Of a stretch of DNA of 64,000 nt, positions 1 to 7,790 are shown piece by piece. The number at the start of each line of letters is the position of its first letter. Positions within the stretch are counted from its first letter, which is position 1. A model generated the notes under the pieces. It saw only the letters and a program-made list of their open reading frames with translations. It did no database searches and was not told the origin of the DNA. Origin of the DNA: Ewingella americana (lineage in GTDB: Bacteria; Pseudomonadota; Gammaproteobacteria; Enterobacterales; Enterobacteriaceae); the NCBI RefSeq assembly GCF_006438725.1, contig NZ_RCZD01000006.1, positions 62,001 to 126,000 on the forward strand, in the 5' to 3' direction. A program made the translations under genes and the position numbers.

Positions 1-773
1 AGCATGGCGGGCATTGAAAGCATGTGACCCTGTGCATCCAGGAAGCTTAAGCCCAGCTTTTTGGCCCCCTCCTGCGCACCGCTCAGGAAGCCTTCATAGG
101 ATCCACTCGCTTCTGTCCCAAGCGAACGTTGCAGTTCGCCCAGCACCGCCAGCTGCTCGTCCATGCCAACGCCAAAGTTTGAGCCGACGCCGCGTGAGCC
201 TTCCATTAAATCTTTAATGACCCCCATGTCCGTGCCGAACTGCTGTTTCATGAAGGACATTTTCCCGGCCAGTTGCTCAGCAAACTGCACCTTGCCCATG
301 GCATTGGCATCGGCGCTGAATTGGCTGAACATTTGGCCCATGAATTCCGCCGCGTCGCCCGATGTGCCTTTAAGCGCGGCGGCCACCGTGTTGGCCACCC
401 TGACCACTTTCGGCAGTTCTTCGCTACTCAGCCCGGAAACGGCTGCGTTAATATCCGCCGTGGACTGCACGAACTCCACCGCCGACTTACCGTATTGCAT
501 ACTGAATTTCAGAGCGTCGGCGGATACCTTGGCCAGCACATCATCACCAATGCCCCGCGCAGACGCCTCCTGCATCGTGTCATACATGTCGATCGCAGGG
601 CCAAGCGCCCCTTTAATCGACATACCCACGCCCCACAGCCCGCCCACACCCACGGCAATTTTCCCAAAGGCGTCCTGACTGTGTTGCGCGAAGCCGGTCA
701 CCGACGTTTGCGCCTGTTTAAGCGGGCGCGTAATTCGGTCGATCAAGCTCAGCGTAAAATCTAAATCCGCCAT
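1..773 (-). CDS. Phage tail tape measure protein (N-terminal part, runs off the window)
   Basis: The frame reads leftward from ATG 773 and is still open at base 1, so only about 257 N-terminal residues are visible. It begins MADLDFTLSLIDRITRPLKQ and continues with an Ala/Gly-rich helical stretch (DAFGKIAVGVGGLWGVG, AAALKGTSGDAAEFMGQMF), typical of TP901-type tape measure proteins of P2/HP1-like phages. Such proteins set tail length and pass through the tail tube. Its ATG shares one base with the stop of the frameshifted tail chaperone (TGATG), the usual order of chaperone then tape measure. The family is inferred from opening sequence, position and composition. Confidence 0.85.
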   Translation of the reverse strand, partial: MADLDFTLSLIDRITRPLKQAQTSVTGFAQHSQDAFGKIAVGVGGLWGVGMSIKGALGPAIDMYDTMQEASARGIGDDVLAKVSADALKFSMQYGKSAVEFVQSTADINAAVSGLSSEELPKVVRVANTVAAALKGTSGDAAEFMGQMFSQFSADANAMGKVQFAEQLAGKMSFMKQQFGTDMGVIKDLMEGSRGVGSNFGVGMDEQLAVLGELQRSLGTEASGSYEGFLSGAQEGAKKLGLSFLDAQGHMLSMPAM

Positions 774-1227
774 CAGTCGCCTTTAAATGCCAGGGCAATG
801 CCATTTGCAATAGCAATGCGTTGAAACTCCCAATGACGATTATCCAGCCACACGGCGCGGGCTAAATTTTCCGTATCGTCATTTTCATGCGGTAAATAAT
901 GGCGGCGCAAAATAAGATACTGCTCCAGACCGTTATTTTCGATGGCGCGAACCCGCGCCTCTAGTTTTTTAGTTCGATATCCAATTTAGGCGCATATTTA
1001 TCATTCACCGCCGCCGCCAATTGCAGAGCCGAACCGGGAATATCCAGCACTTCATCCAGTGCCACTTTACTGTCTGCGGAAACAATACGGCGCAAATAGT
1101 TATTTGCCGGGGCCAGCTTATTGTCCATCGACATTTCATTGATGAATTTGTTATAGGCGGTGGTGTTTGGCTCAAAAATTAAAGCCTGACCGTTTACGGT
1201 TAATTCAATGGTGTGTACTTTGCTCAT
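773..1227 (-). CDS. Tail assembly chaperone, long (GT-type) -1 frameshift product
   Basis: A -1 slip on the heptamer A AAA AAC (970-964) moves ribosomes past the TAG at 963-961 into an open frame of 63 codons. The extension begins LEARVRAIENNGLEQYLILR and ends at TGA 775-773, giving about 151 residues. This frame has no start codon of its own near the junction, so it is only expressed as a fusion. Its stop overlaps the tape measure ATG, implying translational coupling. In related phages the T-type extension recruits the tape measure protein. The frameshift is inferred from sequence and not measured. Confidence 0.75.
944..970 (-). promoter_or_regulatory. Programmed -1 ribosomal frameshift signal
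   Basis: On the minus strand the slippery heptamer AAAAAAC occupies 970-964 in the correct phase (A AAA AAC). After a 4-base spacer comes a perfect hairpin, GGCGCG (959-954), loop GGTT, CGCGCC (949-944). Heptamer plus nearby stable hairpin is the classic bacterial -1 frameshift arrangement. Confidence 0.8.
961..1227 (-). CDS. Phage tail assembly chaperone, short (G-type) product
   Basis: An 88-residue protein starting MSKVHTIELTVNGQALIFEP. It lies directly before the tape measure gene, where P2-like and lambda-like phages encode the G / GT tail chaperones that coat the tape measure protein while the tube grows. Its last codons are CTA AAA AAC TAG, which contain a canonical slippery heptamer, so it is also made as a longer -1 frameshift product. 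The first 23 bases overlap the end of the Rz1-like gene. The role follows from position, size and the frameshift signal; no enzymatic motif is present. Confidence 0.8.
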   Translation of the reverse strand: MSKVHTIELTVNGQALIFEPNTTAYNKFINEMSMDNKLAPANNYLRRIVSADSKVALDEVLDIPGSALQLAAAVNDKYAPKLDIELKN

Positions 1228-1513
1228 GATTTAATTTCCTTCGCTGGTTTATTTCGTCAATTAATTGGTTATGCCGTGCGGCACATTCCGCATATTGTGG
1301 GGTTATTTTTAAAAGCACCTCGGCAACGTCTTTACCTAATACACCGTTAAGGCGCGGTAATTGTTCCGGGCATTTCGTTAACAGATTTTCTTGATAGGGT
1401 TCGCTCGGCACTTTCGGCAGCGGCGTTGTACATCCTGACAAAATCGTCAGACACGCACTCGTTAGTAAATACCGGTTTAACCAATTCTGTCCTGATTTCC
1501 ACAGGCTGCGCAT
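1205..1513 (-). CDS. Rz1-like outer-membrane spanin lipoprotein
   Basis: A 102-residue protein with a short signal sequence ending in the lipobox LTILSGC, so Cys27 or so would be lipidated. After it comes a Pro-containing stretch (TTPLPKVPSEP). It starts inside the Rz-like gene in another frame, the nested Rz/Rz1 arrangement of phage spanin pairs that fuse inner and outer membranes at lysis. Its 3' end overlaps the start of the tail chaperone gene by 23 bases. It is longer than lambda Rz1. The assignment rests on lipobox plus nesting. Confidence 0.7.
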   Translation of the reverse strand: MRSLWKSGQNWLNRYLLTSACLTILSGCTTPLPKVPSEPYQENLLTKCPEQLPRLNGVLGKDVAEVLLKITPQYAECAARHNQLIDEINQRRKLNHEQSTHH

Positions 1514-1718
1514 GTTTCAACGCCTCCAACTTATCTTCTAACGCCCTGGCGGATTGGCGGCCTATCTCTTGGCTCTCAATCCGGGCCTTATCTCCGGCCA
1601 CCGTAGCAGCGCGGTTGATCACCAAATCCAGACTATCGCGATACCAGTCGCCGACTTTCCACCCCGCCGTAAACACGGCCAGAAGGGCCAGGCCAATGAC
1701 GGCCAGTTGCTTGGCCAT
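1347..1718 (-). CDS. Rz-like inner-membrane spanin
   Basis: About 123 residues, starting at the ATG that overlaps the endolysin stop (TGATG); a GTG one codon upstream is less likely. An N-terminal membrane segment (LAVIGLALLAVFTAG) is followed by a charged, helix-forming periplasmic part with many Ala, Glu, Arg and Lys residues, as expected for an i-spanin (DUF2570/Rz-like). The Rz1-like lipoprotein gene begins within it at 1513. The order holin, endolysin, Rz, Rz1 forms a compact lysis cassette placed inside the tail genes, as in HP1-like phages. Confidence 0.7.
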   Translation of the reverse strand: MAKQLAVIGLALLAVFTAGWKVGDWYRDSLDLVINRAATVAGDKARIESQEIGRQSARALEDKLEALKHAQPVEIRTELVKPVFTNECVSDDFVRMYNAAAESAERTLSRKSVNEMPGTITAP

Positions 1719-2059
1719 CACTTCACCCCGTTATGTTCCAGGCTAAAATGATTGCCATCTGGACGGGTTTTAAAGCGCCCGCCCCAGGTGCCGCCGAGCG
1801 ACTCCCAATATTCACCTAAAGGTAAATATGCCTCGGTTTTTGTCTGGTACTGGCCGCTGATAAACAGGTTAAAATCCACCGCCAGGCGCTGTGTGTGTAA
1901 ACTGTTGCTGATCCCCTTACCGCTTTTGGCATTCAGTGCCGCCTGTTCCGGTGTGCGGTAGGCTTCGCCAAAGGTCAGCCGGTAGCCGCGTTCCCCTGCC
2001 CACTCAACAAGCTGGGCAATCAGCTGCGTAAACAGCTGCTGTTTTTCGTTCAGTGTCAT
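1718..2059 (-). CDS. Phage endolysin, M15-family peptidase
   Basis: A 113-residue single-domain protein resembling small VanY/M15 L-alanyl-D-glutamate or D,D-peptidase endolysins that cut peptidoglycan stem peptides. Candidate zinc ligands are His55 and Asp62 (SLHTQRLAVDFN) and His104 (DGNHFS), and the YRTPEQAALN segment is typical of the family. There is no signal peptide, so export would depend on the holin encoded just upstream. Its ATG overlaps the holin stop (ATGA). Confidence 0.85.
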   Translation of the reverse strand: MTLNEKQQLFTQLIAQLVEWAGERGYRLTFGEAYRTPEQAALNAKSGKGISNSLHTQRLAVDFNLFISGQYQTKTEAYLPLGEYWESLGGTWGGRFKTRPDGNHFSLEHNGVK

Positions 2060-2352
2060 TCTGGTTTTCCCTTTCCCGGTAACAAACTGCTTCCCCTGCG
2101 TTTAAGCCACACCTCGACAACCTGGTGGCCAGCAATCCCCAGCGCTGCACCTACGCCCGCGATGGCCAGCGGAGAAATGCCGGGGATCCAAATCAGGACG
2201 GCACCGGCCGCCACTGAGGTGGCCGAACCCAAAATAATGCGGCCAACAAAAAGCTTCGCCGTAATGGGTTCACTACTGTTGAGCGCCTTACCCAGGGCAA
2301 TCAGTGCGCCCAGGATAATGAGGCTTAACAGGCTTTTTTCATGCTCTTGCAT
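2056..2352 (-). CDS. Putative phage holin
   Basis: About 98 residues with two hydrophobic segments (LLSLIILGALIALG and ATSVAAGAVLIWIPGISPLAIAGVGAALGIAG, the latter probably two short helices) and a basic C-terminus (LKRRGSS). This fits a class I/II holin that opens the inner membrane for the endolysin. The ATG at 2352 is preferred over the one at 2361 because the AAGGA ribosome site lies 9 bases before it. The call rests on membrane topology and on its place next to endolysin and spanins. Confidence 0.7.
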   Translation of the reverse strand: MQEHEKSLLSLIILGALIALGKALNSSEPITAKLFVGRIILGSATSVAAGAVLIWIPGISPLAIAGVGAALGIAGHQVVEVWLKRRGSSLLPGKGKPE

Positions 2353-2364
2353 CCCTGCCATTCC

Positions 2365-2817
2365 TTATCCAATCAGGTTGCGCGTGTCTTCATCTTCCAG
2401 ATATGGCACGCCGTTGATCCGTACAAAGTTCGGGTCGGTGATGAAGTACTTAATTTTGTGTGTCATGACGCCGCCACCCTTCGGATCAGCGTCCAGGATA
2501 TTGCTCAACACCAGCTTGCAGCCGAAAGCCTCAATCTTTAATTCTTCGTTTCCGGCCTTGGCGTAGAACATCAGATCGACCGGTTCAATACCGCGCCATG
2601 AACCGGCACGGCGTGCAATGGCGGTCAACTGCCCCAATACCTTGGTAGTGACTTCAATCTCCCCCTCTCCAGCCACATCACCCGATACATGGCCATCAGG
2701 CACGCCCTGGGTTTGGGCGGCCGCCGTGTTATCGGTAATGTCTAAACTCACCTTTTCGATGTGGATCAGATCGCCGTCCATACGCACATCGGTGGATTGC
2801 CCTGAAATACGTTTCAT
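2365..2817 (-). CDS. Phage tail tube protein (DUF2597-like)
   Basis: A 150-residue protein starting MKRISGQSTDVRMDGDLIHI. Size and position directly after the sheath gene match the DUF2597 family of HP1-like phages, proposed tail tube proteins. The sequence is polar, beta-rich in appearance and without membrane segments, as expected for a stacked-ring protein. It is separated from the sheath gene by only a few bases and is probably co-translated with it. Functional naming is by family and gene order. Confidence 0.7.
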   Translation of the reverse strand: MKRISGQSTDVRMDGDLIHIEKVSLDITDNTAAAQTQGVPDGHVSGDVAGEGEIEVTTKVLGQLTAIARRAGSWRGIEPVDLMFYAKAGNEELKIEAFGCKLVLSNILDADPKGGGVMTHKIKYFITDPNFVRINGVPYLEDEDTRNLIG

Positions 2818-2820
2818 CTG

Positions 2821-3954
2821 TTATTTGCTCCCTGCTGCGCCACTGTTCAGTAACAGGCTTACCGTGATGCCTTTCGGGCATTCATAGGTGCGCACCACAA
2901 TATAAATCTCCACCTGCGTGGCGGATTTCCAGGTGATCGTCACGTCCCCATCCTGCGGCGTCATGACTTCACCGGGGAACGTCACACCGTTAATCTGCGT
3001 GGAGATCGCCATTTGACGTAGCACCTTGGCAAAATATCCCTGGTGCGCGGCGATACTGCTCGGCGTGCTGTTCAGCGAACGGTCCGCAATCTTGGCAATC
3101 GCCTGGAGACGCACGCGCCGTGCCGCTTTATCGACAATGCGCAGGTATTCAATGGCCTGATAATCCCCACCTTCTGCGTCCAGCGTGCGGCCGTCTGACC
3201 AATAAAAACCGTCGTAATCCGGGTACCACATCGGTACGCTAAAGCGCTTTTCCTGCAACGCTTGCAGCGTGGCCAGGTCCAGCACCGCACCACTGCCATC
3301 AACGGGTAAATCATCACGCCCCATATCCAGCAAAGCACCGGTTTGTACCCGCGCCGGACTATCGGCAATGGTCACCGCCCGATTGCATAAGCGCCCCGCC
3401 AATACGCCTGGCTCATTGCCAAACAGACGCGGCACCAGTTGCACGGACGGCGCGGCGATCTGCGCCTGTAATGTGGCTAACCGCGCCAGATAATCCGCCC
3501 ATTCTTCGGCAACCTGCGGACCTTCTACCGCCAGGATAAACCAGCACCAGCGGCCCAACTTAGCCAGCAGATTGGCACGCAGACTGGCGGCTTCGTTGAT
3601 CGGCTTTTTGTCGCTGATATCATCCGACAACACCACACCTTCCACCGATGCCACGGCCTGGGCAGTCATGACCGCCTCCACCCATGAGTCAGGTTCAATA
3701 CCTTCGGCCGGTTCGGCCAGGACGTGCACAAAGCCGCTCCAGTTCTGCCCAGCATTCAGCATGGCGGCGTTAACATCACGCTTGAGCGCGCTATCAGCGC
3801 CCAGCAACACGTCTAAATCAGTCTGGGTATTCACCGGCAGCGTTTTGCCCGCGTTGGTCTTTCCTCTTCCTACGTACAACACTGCACGCTCAATCTCTTT
3901 GGTTTCACCCTGTAGCTGGTTAACCTGGTTAACGCCAACCGTTGGCCATGTCAT
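2821..3954 (-). CDS. Phage contractile tail sheath protein (DUF2586-like)
   Basis: A 377-residue protein matching, in length and in its opening MTWPTVGVNQVNQLQGETKE, the DUF2586 group of HP1-like phages, considered the tail sheath. It contains a long middle region with conserved-looking blocks such as WYPDYDGFYWSDGRTL and EGGDYQAIEYLRIVDKAARR, reminiscent of sheath core segments. Its presence shows that the prophage has a contractile (myovirus-type) tail. It lies between the gpS-like and tube genes in a tightly spaced leftward operon. Confidence 0.75.
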   Translation of the reverse strand: MTWPTVGVNQVNQLQGETKEIERAVLYVGRGKTNAGKTLPVNTQTDLDVLLGADSALKRDVNAAMLNAGQNWSGFVHVLAEPAEGIEPDSWVEAVMTAQAVASVEGVVLSDDISDKKPINEAASLRANLLAKLGRWCWFILAVEGPQVAEEWADYLARLATLQAQIAAPSVQLVPRLFGNEPGVLAGRLCNRAVTIADSPARVQTGALLDMGRDDLPVDGSGAVLDLATLQALQEKRFSVPMWYPDYDGFYWSDGRTLDAEGGDYQAIEYLRIVDKAARRVRLQAIAKIADRSLNSTPSSIAAHQGYFAKVLRQMAISTQINGVTFPGEVMTPQDGDVTITWKSATQVEIYIVVRTYECPKGITVSLLLNSGAAGSK

Positions 3955-3965
3955 GCCGTTCCCTC

Positions 3966-4643
3966 TTATCCTGCGCCGTAGCCAATGCCCTGCAATTGAC
4001 GCGCTAACGCTTTGTTGAAATCCTCTTGCGAGATACCCAGGAAGGGACGCGCTGGCACATCAACCGACCACGACGTTTTCACCGCCTTGCCAGACAGCAC
4101 CCGGATTAACAGGCCCGCTTTGGCCATCGTCATGCTTTCCTGAATTTCTCTAAACGCTGGCTTGCGCCACCGCTTGCCCTTTTTGACCTTGTACCCCAGC
4201 GCCCGCAGCCGTTTAGCCTGGCGCGTGGTGGCCGGTAAACTCGCCACCCGGCTTTTTTTCTCAACCTGACGGCGGTTCACCGTCACGCTCATGCCGTTTT
4301 GCTGGGCATAACCCACCGTGCCAGCCGCAATGGATTTCTTACCATTGCGATAGCCGCCGCCGCTTAAGTACACCCGCACGCCGTCGATTTCGGGCATTTC
4401 GCGGATGTGTAGCAGTTTGGGCATATTGCGCAGCATCTTCCCTTTGCGCTTGGTCTGGCGTCCCTGCCATTTCTGCCCGTCTGGCCCGGCCTGGTTGCGC
4501 ACGTTACGTTTGGCCGCTGGCATTAATCCGTACTTGGCTAAGCGCCATAACAACCGCTGACGCTTTTTCTGCGGTAGCGCCAGGCTGTTCAGCTGCTTAC
4601 GCAACGCTTTCAGTTGGGCGGCATCCAGTTCACCCCGGATCAC
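3966..4643 (-). CDS. Phage virion morphogenesis protein (gpS-like tail completion)
   Basis: A 225-residue, strongly basic protein. Its N-terminus (MIRGELDAAQLKALRKQLNSL, then NQAGPDGQKWQGRQTKRKGKM) resembles the P2 gpS / phage_tail_S family, whose hallmark is a basic segment containing PDGxxW. P2 gpS is about 150 residues, so this version is longer, with extra basic sequence in the C-terminal half. It starts with GTG, overlapping the stop of the upstream gpR-like gene (GTGA). The family acts in head-tail joining or tail completion. Confidence 0.75.
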   Translation of the reverse strand: MIRGELDAAQLKALRKQLNSLALPQKKRQRLLWRLAKYGLMPAAKRNVRNQAGPDGQKWQGRQTKRKGKMLRNMPKLLHIREMPEIDGVRVYLSGGGYRNGKKSIAAGTVGYAQQNGMSVTVNRRQVEKKSRVASLPATTRQAKRLRALGYKVKKGKRWRKPAFREIQESMTMAKAGLLIRVLSGKAVKTSWSVDVPARPFLGISQEDFNKALARQLQGIGYGAG

Positions 4644-5149
4644 GGTGTCTCGCCGCCAATCGGTGCGCCCTGGCTATCCACGCCGTAAACGTGCGCCTCG
4701 CTAGCCAGCCAGATTTCGGGATCTGCCAGCCGCCACATGGCCCCATCCATGGGGATATTTCCCTTTTCATCCTTGACCATGTTCAGCGCTTCAACCATCG
4801 GCACCGAAATGGCCAGCACCGCCGTTTCTTCATCGATCACATCAATGTCGAAATCCGGCAATTCATCATCAATGCCCATTTCTTCAAACAGTGACCGATC
4901 AACCTGACCCAGCCAGACCAGCAGCAACGCGGCCAGGTTGCGCGGGTCATACAATCGATATGGGAACCTGTCCCAGGTTAGCGCCGCGTCATAACGGATA
5001 ACCGCCAGACGATACTGATCCAGCCCTAAATCCCGCTGTGCCGGGATGAATTTCATTTCATCCATGAAACTGGCAAACCCTGCGCCCTGAAAGGTACGTT
5101 TTGGCATGTACTCAGTGATGAAAGCGGTCAGCTCATCCAACTGGCTCAT
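4640..5149 (-). CDS. Phage tail completion protein (gpR-like)
   Basis: A 169-residue acidic protein starting MSQLDELTAFITEYMP. It sits between the head completion (gpL-like) and gpS-like genes, exactly where P2 has gene R. Blocks such as LAVIRYDAALTWDRFPYRLYDP and LLLVWLGQVDRSLFEEMG agree with phage tail completion proteins. The ATG overlaps the upstream stop (ATGA) and its own stop overlaps the next start, so the head-tail genes are translationally coupled. Confidence 0.7.
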   Translation of the reverse strand: MSQLDELTAFITEYMPKRTFQGAGFASFMDEMKFIPAQRDLGLDQYRLAVIRYDAALTWDRFPYRLYDPRNLAALLLVWLGQVDRSLFEEMGIDDELPDFDIDVIDEETAVLAISVPMVEALNMVKDEKGNIPMDGAMWRLADPEIWLASEAHVYGVDSQGAPIGGETP

Positions 5150-5598
5150 ATTTTGCGTACTCCCACACGGCGCTTTCCTTTAATGGCCCGGATAGCAATC
5201 GAACCCTCTGACAGCAGGCTGTTACGGGTTTCCTCGCTTTCCTGCCCTGGGTGCGTTTCCCGGCGTCCAATGCTGGCAAACTCCCCCATCAAATCCGCCT
5301 TAGCGCGGGCATACACCGCACGCTTATAGCGGGCGCATAACAGATTCCCGTCCATCATGCTTATGCCTGGCGCTTCACTCGCCTGGCCAATTCCCTTGGC
5401 CTGGTATTTGTCCCTGACTGACACCAGCAAGTCATTCACTTCACCGGCTGCGGTCAGCAGCGCCGTGGCCACTGTCCCGGCGTCGATATCGGCCGGAATA
5501 CTCCGCTGTTCCTGAAACTCTTGCAGGTTCAAGTCCGGCCAAAAATCCTCGTTTTTTAACGGCTCATCGTCGTATTCAATCGGTGTTCCGCTAAACAT
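5146..5598 (-). CDS. Phage head completion protein (gpL-like)
   Basis: About 150 residues starting MFSGTPIEYDDEPLKNEDFWPDL. The ATG at 5598 is chosen because GGGGGGA lies 5 bases before it; a longer frame to 5646 has no such site. The segment FWPDLNLQEFQEQRSIPADI, with the Trp-Pro and Ile-Pro motifs, and the order after the small terminase agree with P2 gpL, which stabilises filled heads. The C-terminal half has the usual basic RYKRAVYARAKADLM region. Confidence 0.8.
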   Translation of the reverse strand: MFSGTPIEYDDEPLKNEDFWPDLNLQEFQEQRSIPADIDAGTVATALLTAAGEVNDLLVSVRDKYQAKGIGQASEAPGISMMDGNLLCARYKRAVYARAKADLMGEFASIGRRETHPGQESEETRNSLLSEGSIAIRAIKGKRRVGVRKI

Positions 5599-5695
5599 AA
5601 AATCCCCCCGAAAAGAGAAGCGGGCATAACGGGATCCACGGTACATAACCCAAGGGCATTACCTTCCCCGCGCCCGCCCCGGCTTGCGGTAGACT

Positions 5696-5995
5696 TTAAA
5701 AAGTGTGGGTATGAGAACCCGACACCGAATGAGTGTGCGCACCAGGCAAAGCATGACTGTGAACACCGGGCAGCTCATGGCCATGTTCGCCATATCGGTG
5801 GTGAAAACCATGCGCACTATCCTGGATCTCGTCTTCATCAAACCAGCTATCGACGGCGCGACCATCGGCCGCTTTGTAGTGGATCAGATAGGCGTTGGCG
5901 TGGTTGACGTATTCAGCACGGGCTTTAACCTGGCCAGCTTCACCGCTGATCAAAACCACAACTTTTGCGGCCAATTCGAACATGAATTTTTTCAT
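5696..5995 (-). CDS. Small phage protein with histidine-rich C-terminal repeats
   Basis: A 99-residue protein, product unrecognised. Residues 1-60 (RAEYVNHANAYLIHYKAADGR, then AVDSWFDEDEI) look like the small phage proteins often found near head or tail genes. The last 38 residues contain repeated His-x-His pairs about 8 residues apart with Leu-Pro-Gly or Val-Ser-Gly between them (HGHELPG, HSHALPG, HTHSVSG, HTHTF), suggesting metal binding. Similar HTHSVSG runs occur in phage tail fibre tips. The ATG shares one base with the stop of the small terminase gene (TAATG), which supports it as a real gene. It lies in the head gene cluster. Confidence 0.65.
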   Translation of the reverse strand: MKKFMFELAAKVVVLISGEAGQVKARAEYVNHANAYLIHYKAADGRAVDSWFDEDEIQDSAHGFHHRYGEHGHELPGVHSHALPGAHTHSVSGSHTHTF

Positions 5996-6699
5996 TACTT
6001 TCCCTGATTTTTTTCAAGCGCCCGCACACGGGACGCAATTTGATTTCGCATGGTGCCAACGCCGCAGCCGCTATGCAGCTTGTGCGCCTGGGCCAGCAGT
6101 CCATCCACTTGTTTTAGCAATTCCACATCATCCGTCGCGGTGGCACGCGGTACGCCCTGCGGGTCAAACAGCTGGCGCATACCGGCGAATTTGAACCACT
6201 TGGCACGGATCACTTCATACAGCTCCCAGTTCTCCGTCACGTTGGTAAACGTGCGGGAGAAATACGGCTCAATCGGCTGGCCCTCCCTGGCCATGTTTTC
6301 CGCCCAGGCCAGCACCGTGTCAGCCGTGAAGGTGACAAAGTTACTTTTCAGCGCGGCCGGGGTGTCCTGCCCCTGCTCAATGGCGATATCCGCCAAATCC
6401 AGCGCGGCATCCAGATCGCCCACGTCAAACAGCCAGATAACGCACCAGGCCAGAACGGGATTACGTTGAATAACCCCCTCCGCCAGATACTTTTCAACCG
6501 TTGGCATCCAGCGCGGCAAATAGGTATCACGCTTGATGGCGACCTTTTGCGCCAGTGTCAGCCCGTGCAACGCCTCCACGTCCTTTTCCAGCGCGGCGGC
6601 CATCACGTGCATACTGTCCGAACTGTCCAACGCCTGGCGCTGTTTCAATTTGGCCTGTGCGGCACACCTGGCCGAATGGCGTTGCGCGGGTGACATCAT
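5995..6699 (-). CDS. Phage terminase small (endonuclease) subunit, gpM-like
   Basis: A 234-residue protein beginning MMSPAQRHSARCAAQAKLKQ, characteristic of the P2 gpM family. In P2, gpM cuts cos and works with the ATPase gpP encoded divergently at 8809. Recognisable blocks are the basic N-terminal region and YLPRWMPTVEKYL, then NPVLAWCVIWLFDVGDLDAAL. Length is close to P2 gpM (247). It lies three bases after the capsid gene and is followed with one-base overlap by the His-rich protein gene. Confidence 0.88.
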   Translation of the reverse strand: MMSPAQRHSARCAAQAKLKQRQALDSSDSMHVMAAALEKDVEALHGLTLAQKVAIKRDTYLPRWMPTVEKYLAEGVIQRNPVLAWCVIWLFDVGDLDAALDLADIAIEQGQDTPAALKSNFVTFTADTVLAWAENMAREGQPIEPYFSRTFTNVTENWELYEVIRAKWFKFAGMRQLFDPQGVPRATATDDVELLKQVDGLLAQAHKLHSGCGVGTMRNQIASRVRALEKNQGK

Positions 6700-6701
6700 G
6701 C

Positions 6702-7736
6702 TTATTCCCCTACTTTTTCGGCAGGTTCGGCCACTGTGCCAATGGTCACCGCGCTTTCATCAATCGCCGCGTACAATTCCAGGTACTCAACCGCGTAACC
6801 TTCATTGCGCAGGTATTTGTTTTCGTACTGCTTACGGTCTTCGACAAATTCCGCTTTACGCTGGCGGGTGTTGCGCTGGGTATAAATATGCAAGTTATTC
6901 AGCGTGGTCACGACCATGCGCTTGCCCGGCATAAACGGCGGGATAATGGCGCGGCGGCCTGCAATGGTGCTTTCCAGCATTTGCGCGGCGATTTTTTCCG
7001 TTGGACGGTCAGCCGCCTGGTAAAGACGGTACTGCTCTGCGGCCACCAGGTCAGCCCCAACCAGCACGACCATGCGCGGGTCATTGCGGTATTCCTGCGG
7101 AATTTTGGCGTTAATCAGGTCTGACGCCATGGCGTCCAATGACTTGTAATCACCGTTCTGATCCAGCGTGACCGGGTCAGTCATGATTTGCTTGCCGTCT
7201 TCGTACAGACGCACGATTTCATGCCAGCCAATATTCACATCTTCGCCGTTCGGGTTCTTTTCGTAGTCGGTGGATTTCGCCACGGATTTACCGTTGAAGC
7301 CGATACGCAGCATGTCCAGTGCGAAAGCCTGAGTGGTGAAAGCGGTGACGCGCTGGAAGAACTCCTCTTCTGAACCGGCATTCGCCCAGATAGACAGCAG
7401 ATCCCAACGCAGTGCGGCGCAGGAGTCCGTTTCTACCAGCTTGTAATCGTTACCTGAAACGCCCACTTGGCGACGGAAACGGCCATCGGCAATACGGCCG
7501 GTATGCAGGCCAGAACTGCCCACGCTCACCACCTGACCAGACAGCTGATCAACGTCCGCGACGGTGATCCAATTCAGGAATTCAGAGCTTTCCAGCAGTG
7601 CATCACGCAGCTGGGTTTCTTTCGGGTCAGACAATGAGAAGTAATTAGAGACTTCTCCCACGTCCAGACCGTTGGCCGCAGCCAGGCCCGCCGCGAATTG
7701 CTTTAAAAAGCCACGCGCCTTTGCATTTAAAATCAT
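6702..7736 (-). CDS. Phage major capsid protein (gpN-like)
   Basis: A 344-residue protein of the P2 gpN family, forming the icosahedral shell. Blocks visible include FNGKSVAKSTDYEKNPNGED and DPRMVVLVGADLVAAEQYRL, and then the C-terminal RMVVTTLNNLHIYTQ, all typical of this capsid family. P2 gpN is 357 residues and is trimmed at its N-terminus by the gpO protease; the gpO-like gene lies directly upstream here. Next downstream is the small terminase, the standard O-N-M order. Confidence 0.92.
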   Translation of the reverse strand: MILNAKARGFLKQFAAGLAAANGLDVGEVSNYFSLSDPKETQLRDALLESSEFLNWITVADVDQLSGQVVSVGSSGLHTGRIADGRFRRQVGVSGNDYKLVETDSCAALRWDLLSIWANAGSEEEFFQRVTAFTTQAFALDMLRIGFNGKSVAKSTDYEKNPNGEDVNIGWHEIVRLYEDGKQIMTDPVTLDQNGDYKSLDAMASDLINAKIPQEYRNDPRMVVLVGADLVAAEQYRLYQAADRPTEKIAAQMLESTIAGRRAIIPPFMPGKRMVVTTLNNLHIYTQRNTRQRKAEFVEDRKQYENKYLRNEGYAVEYLELYAAIDESAVTIGTVAEPAEKVGE

Positions 7737-7790
7737 TGCTTAATTGTCCTTAATCGCCATCGGCGGTTAATAATTTCCCTGGTCAAATTC

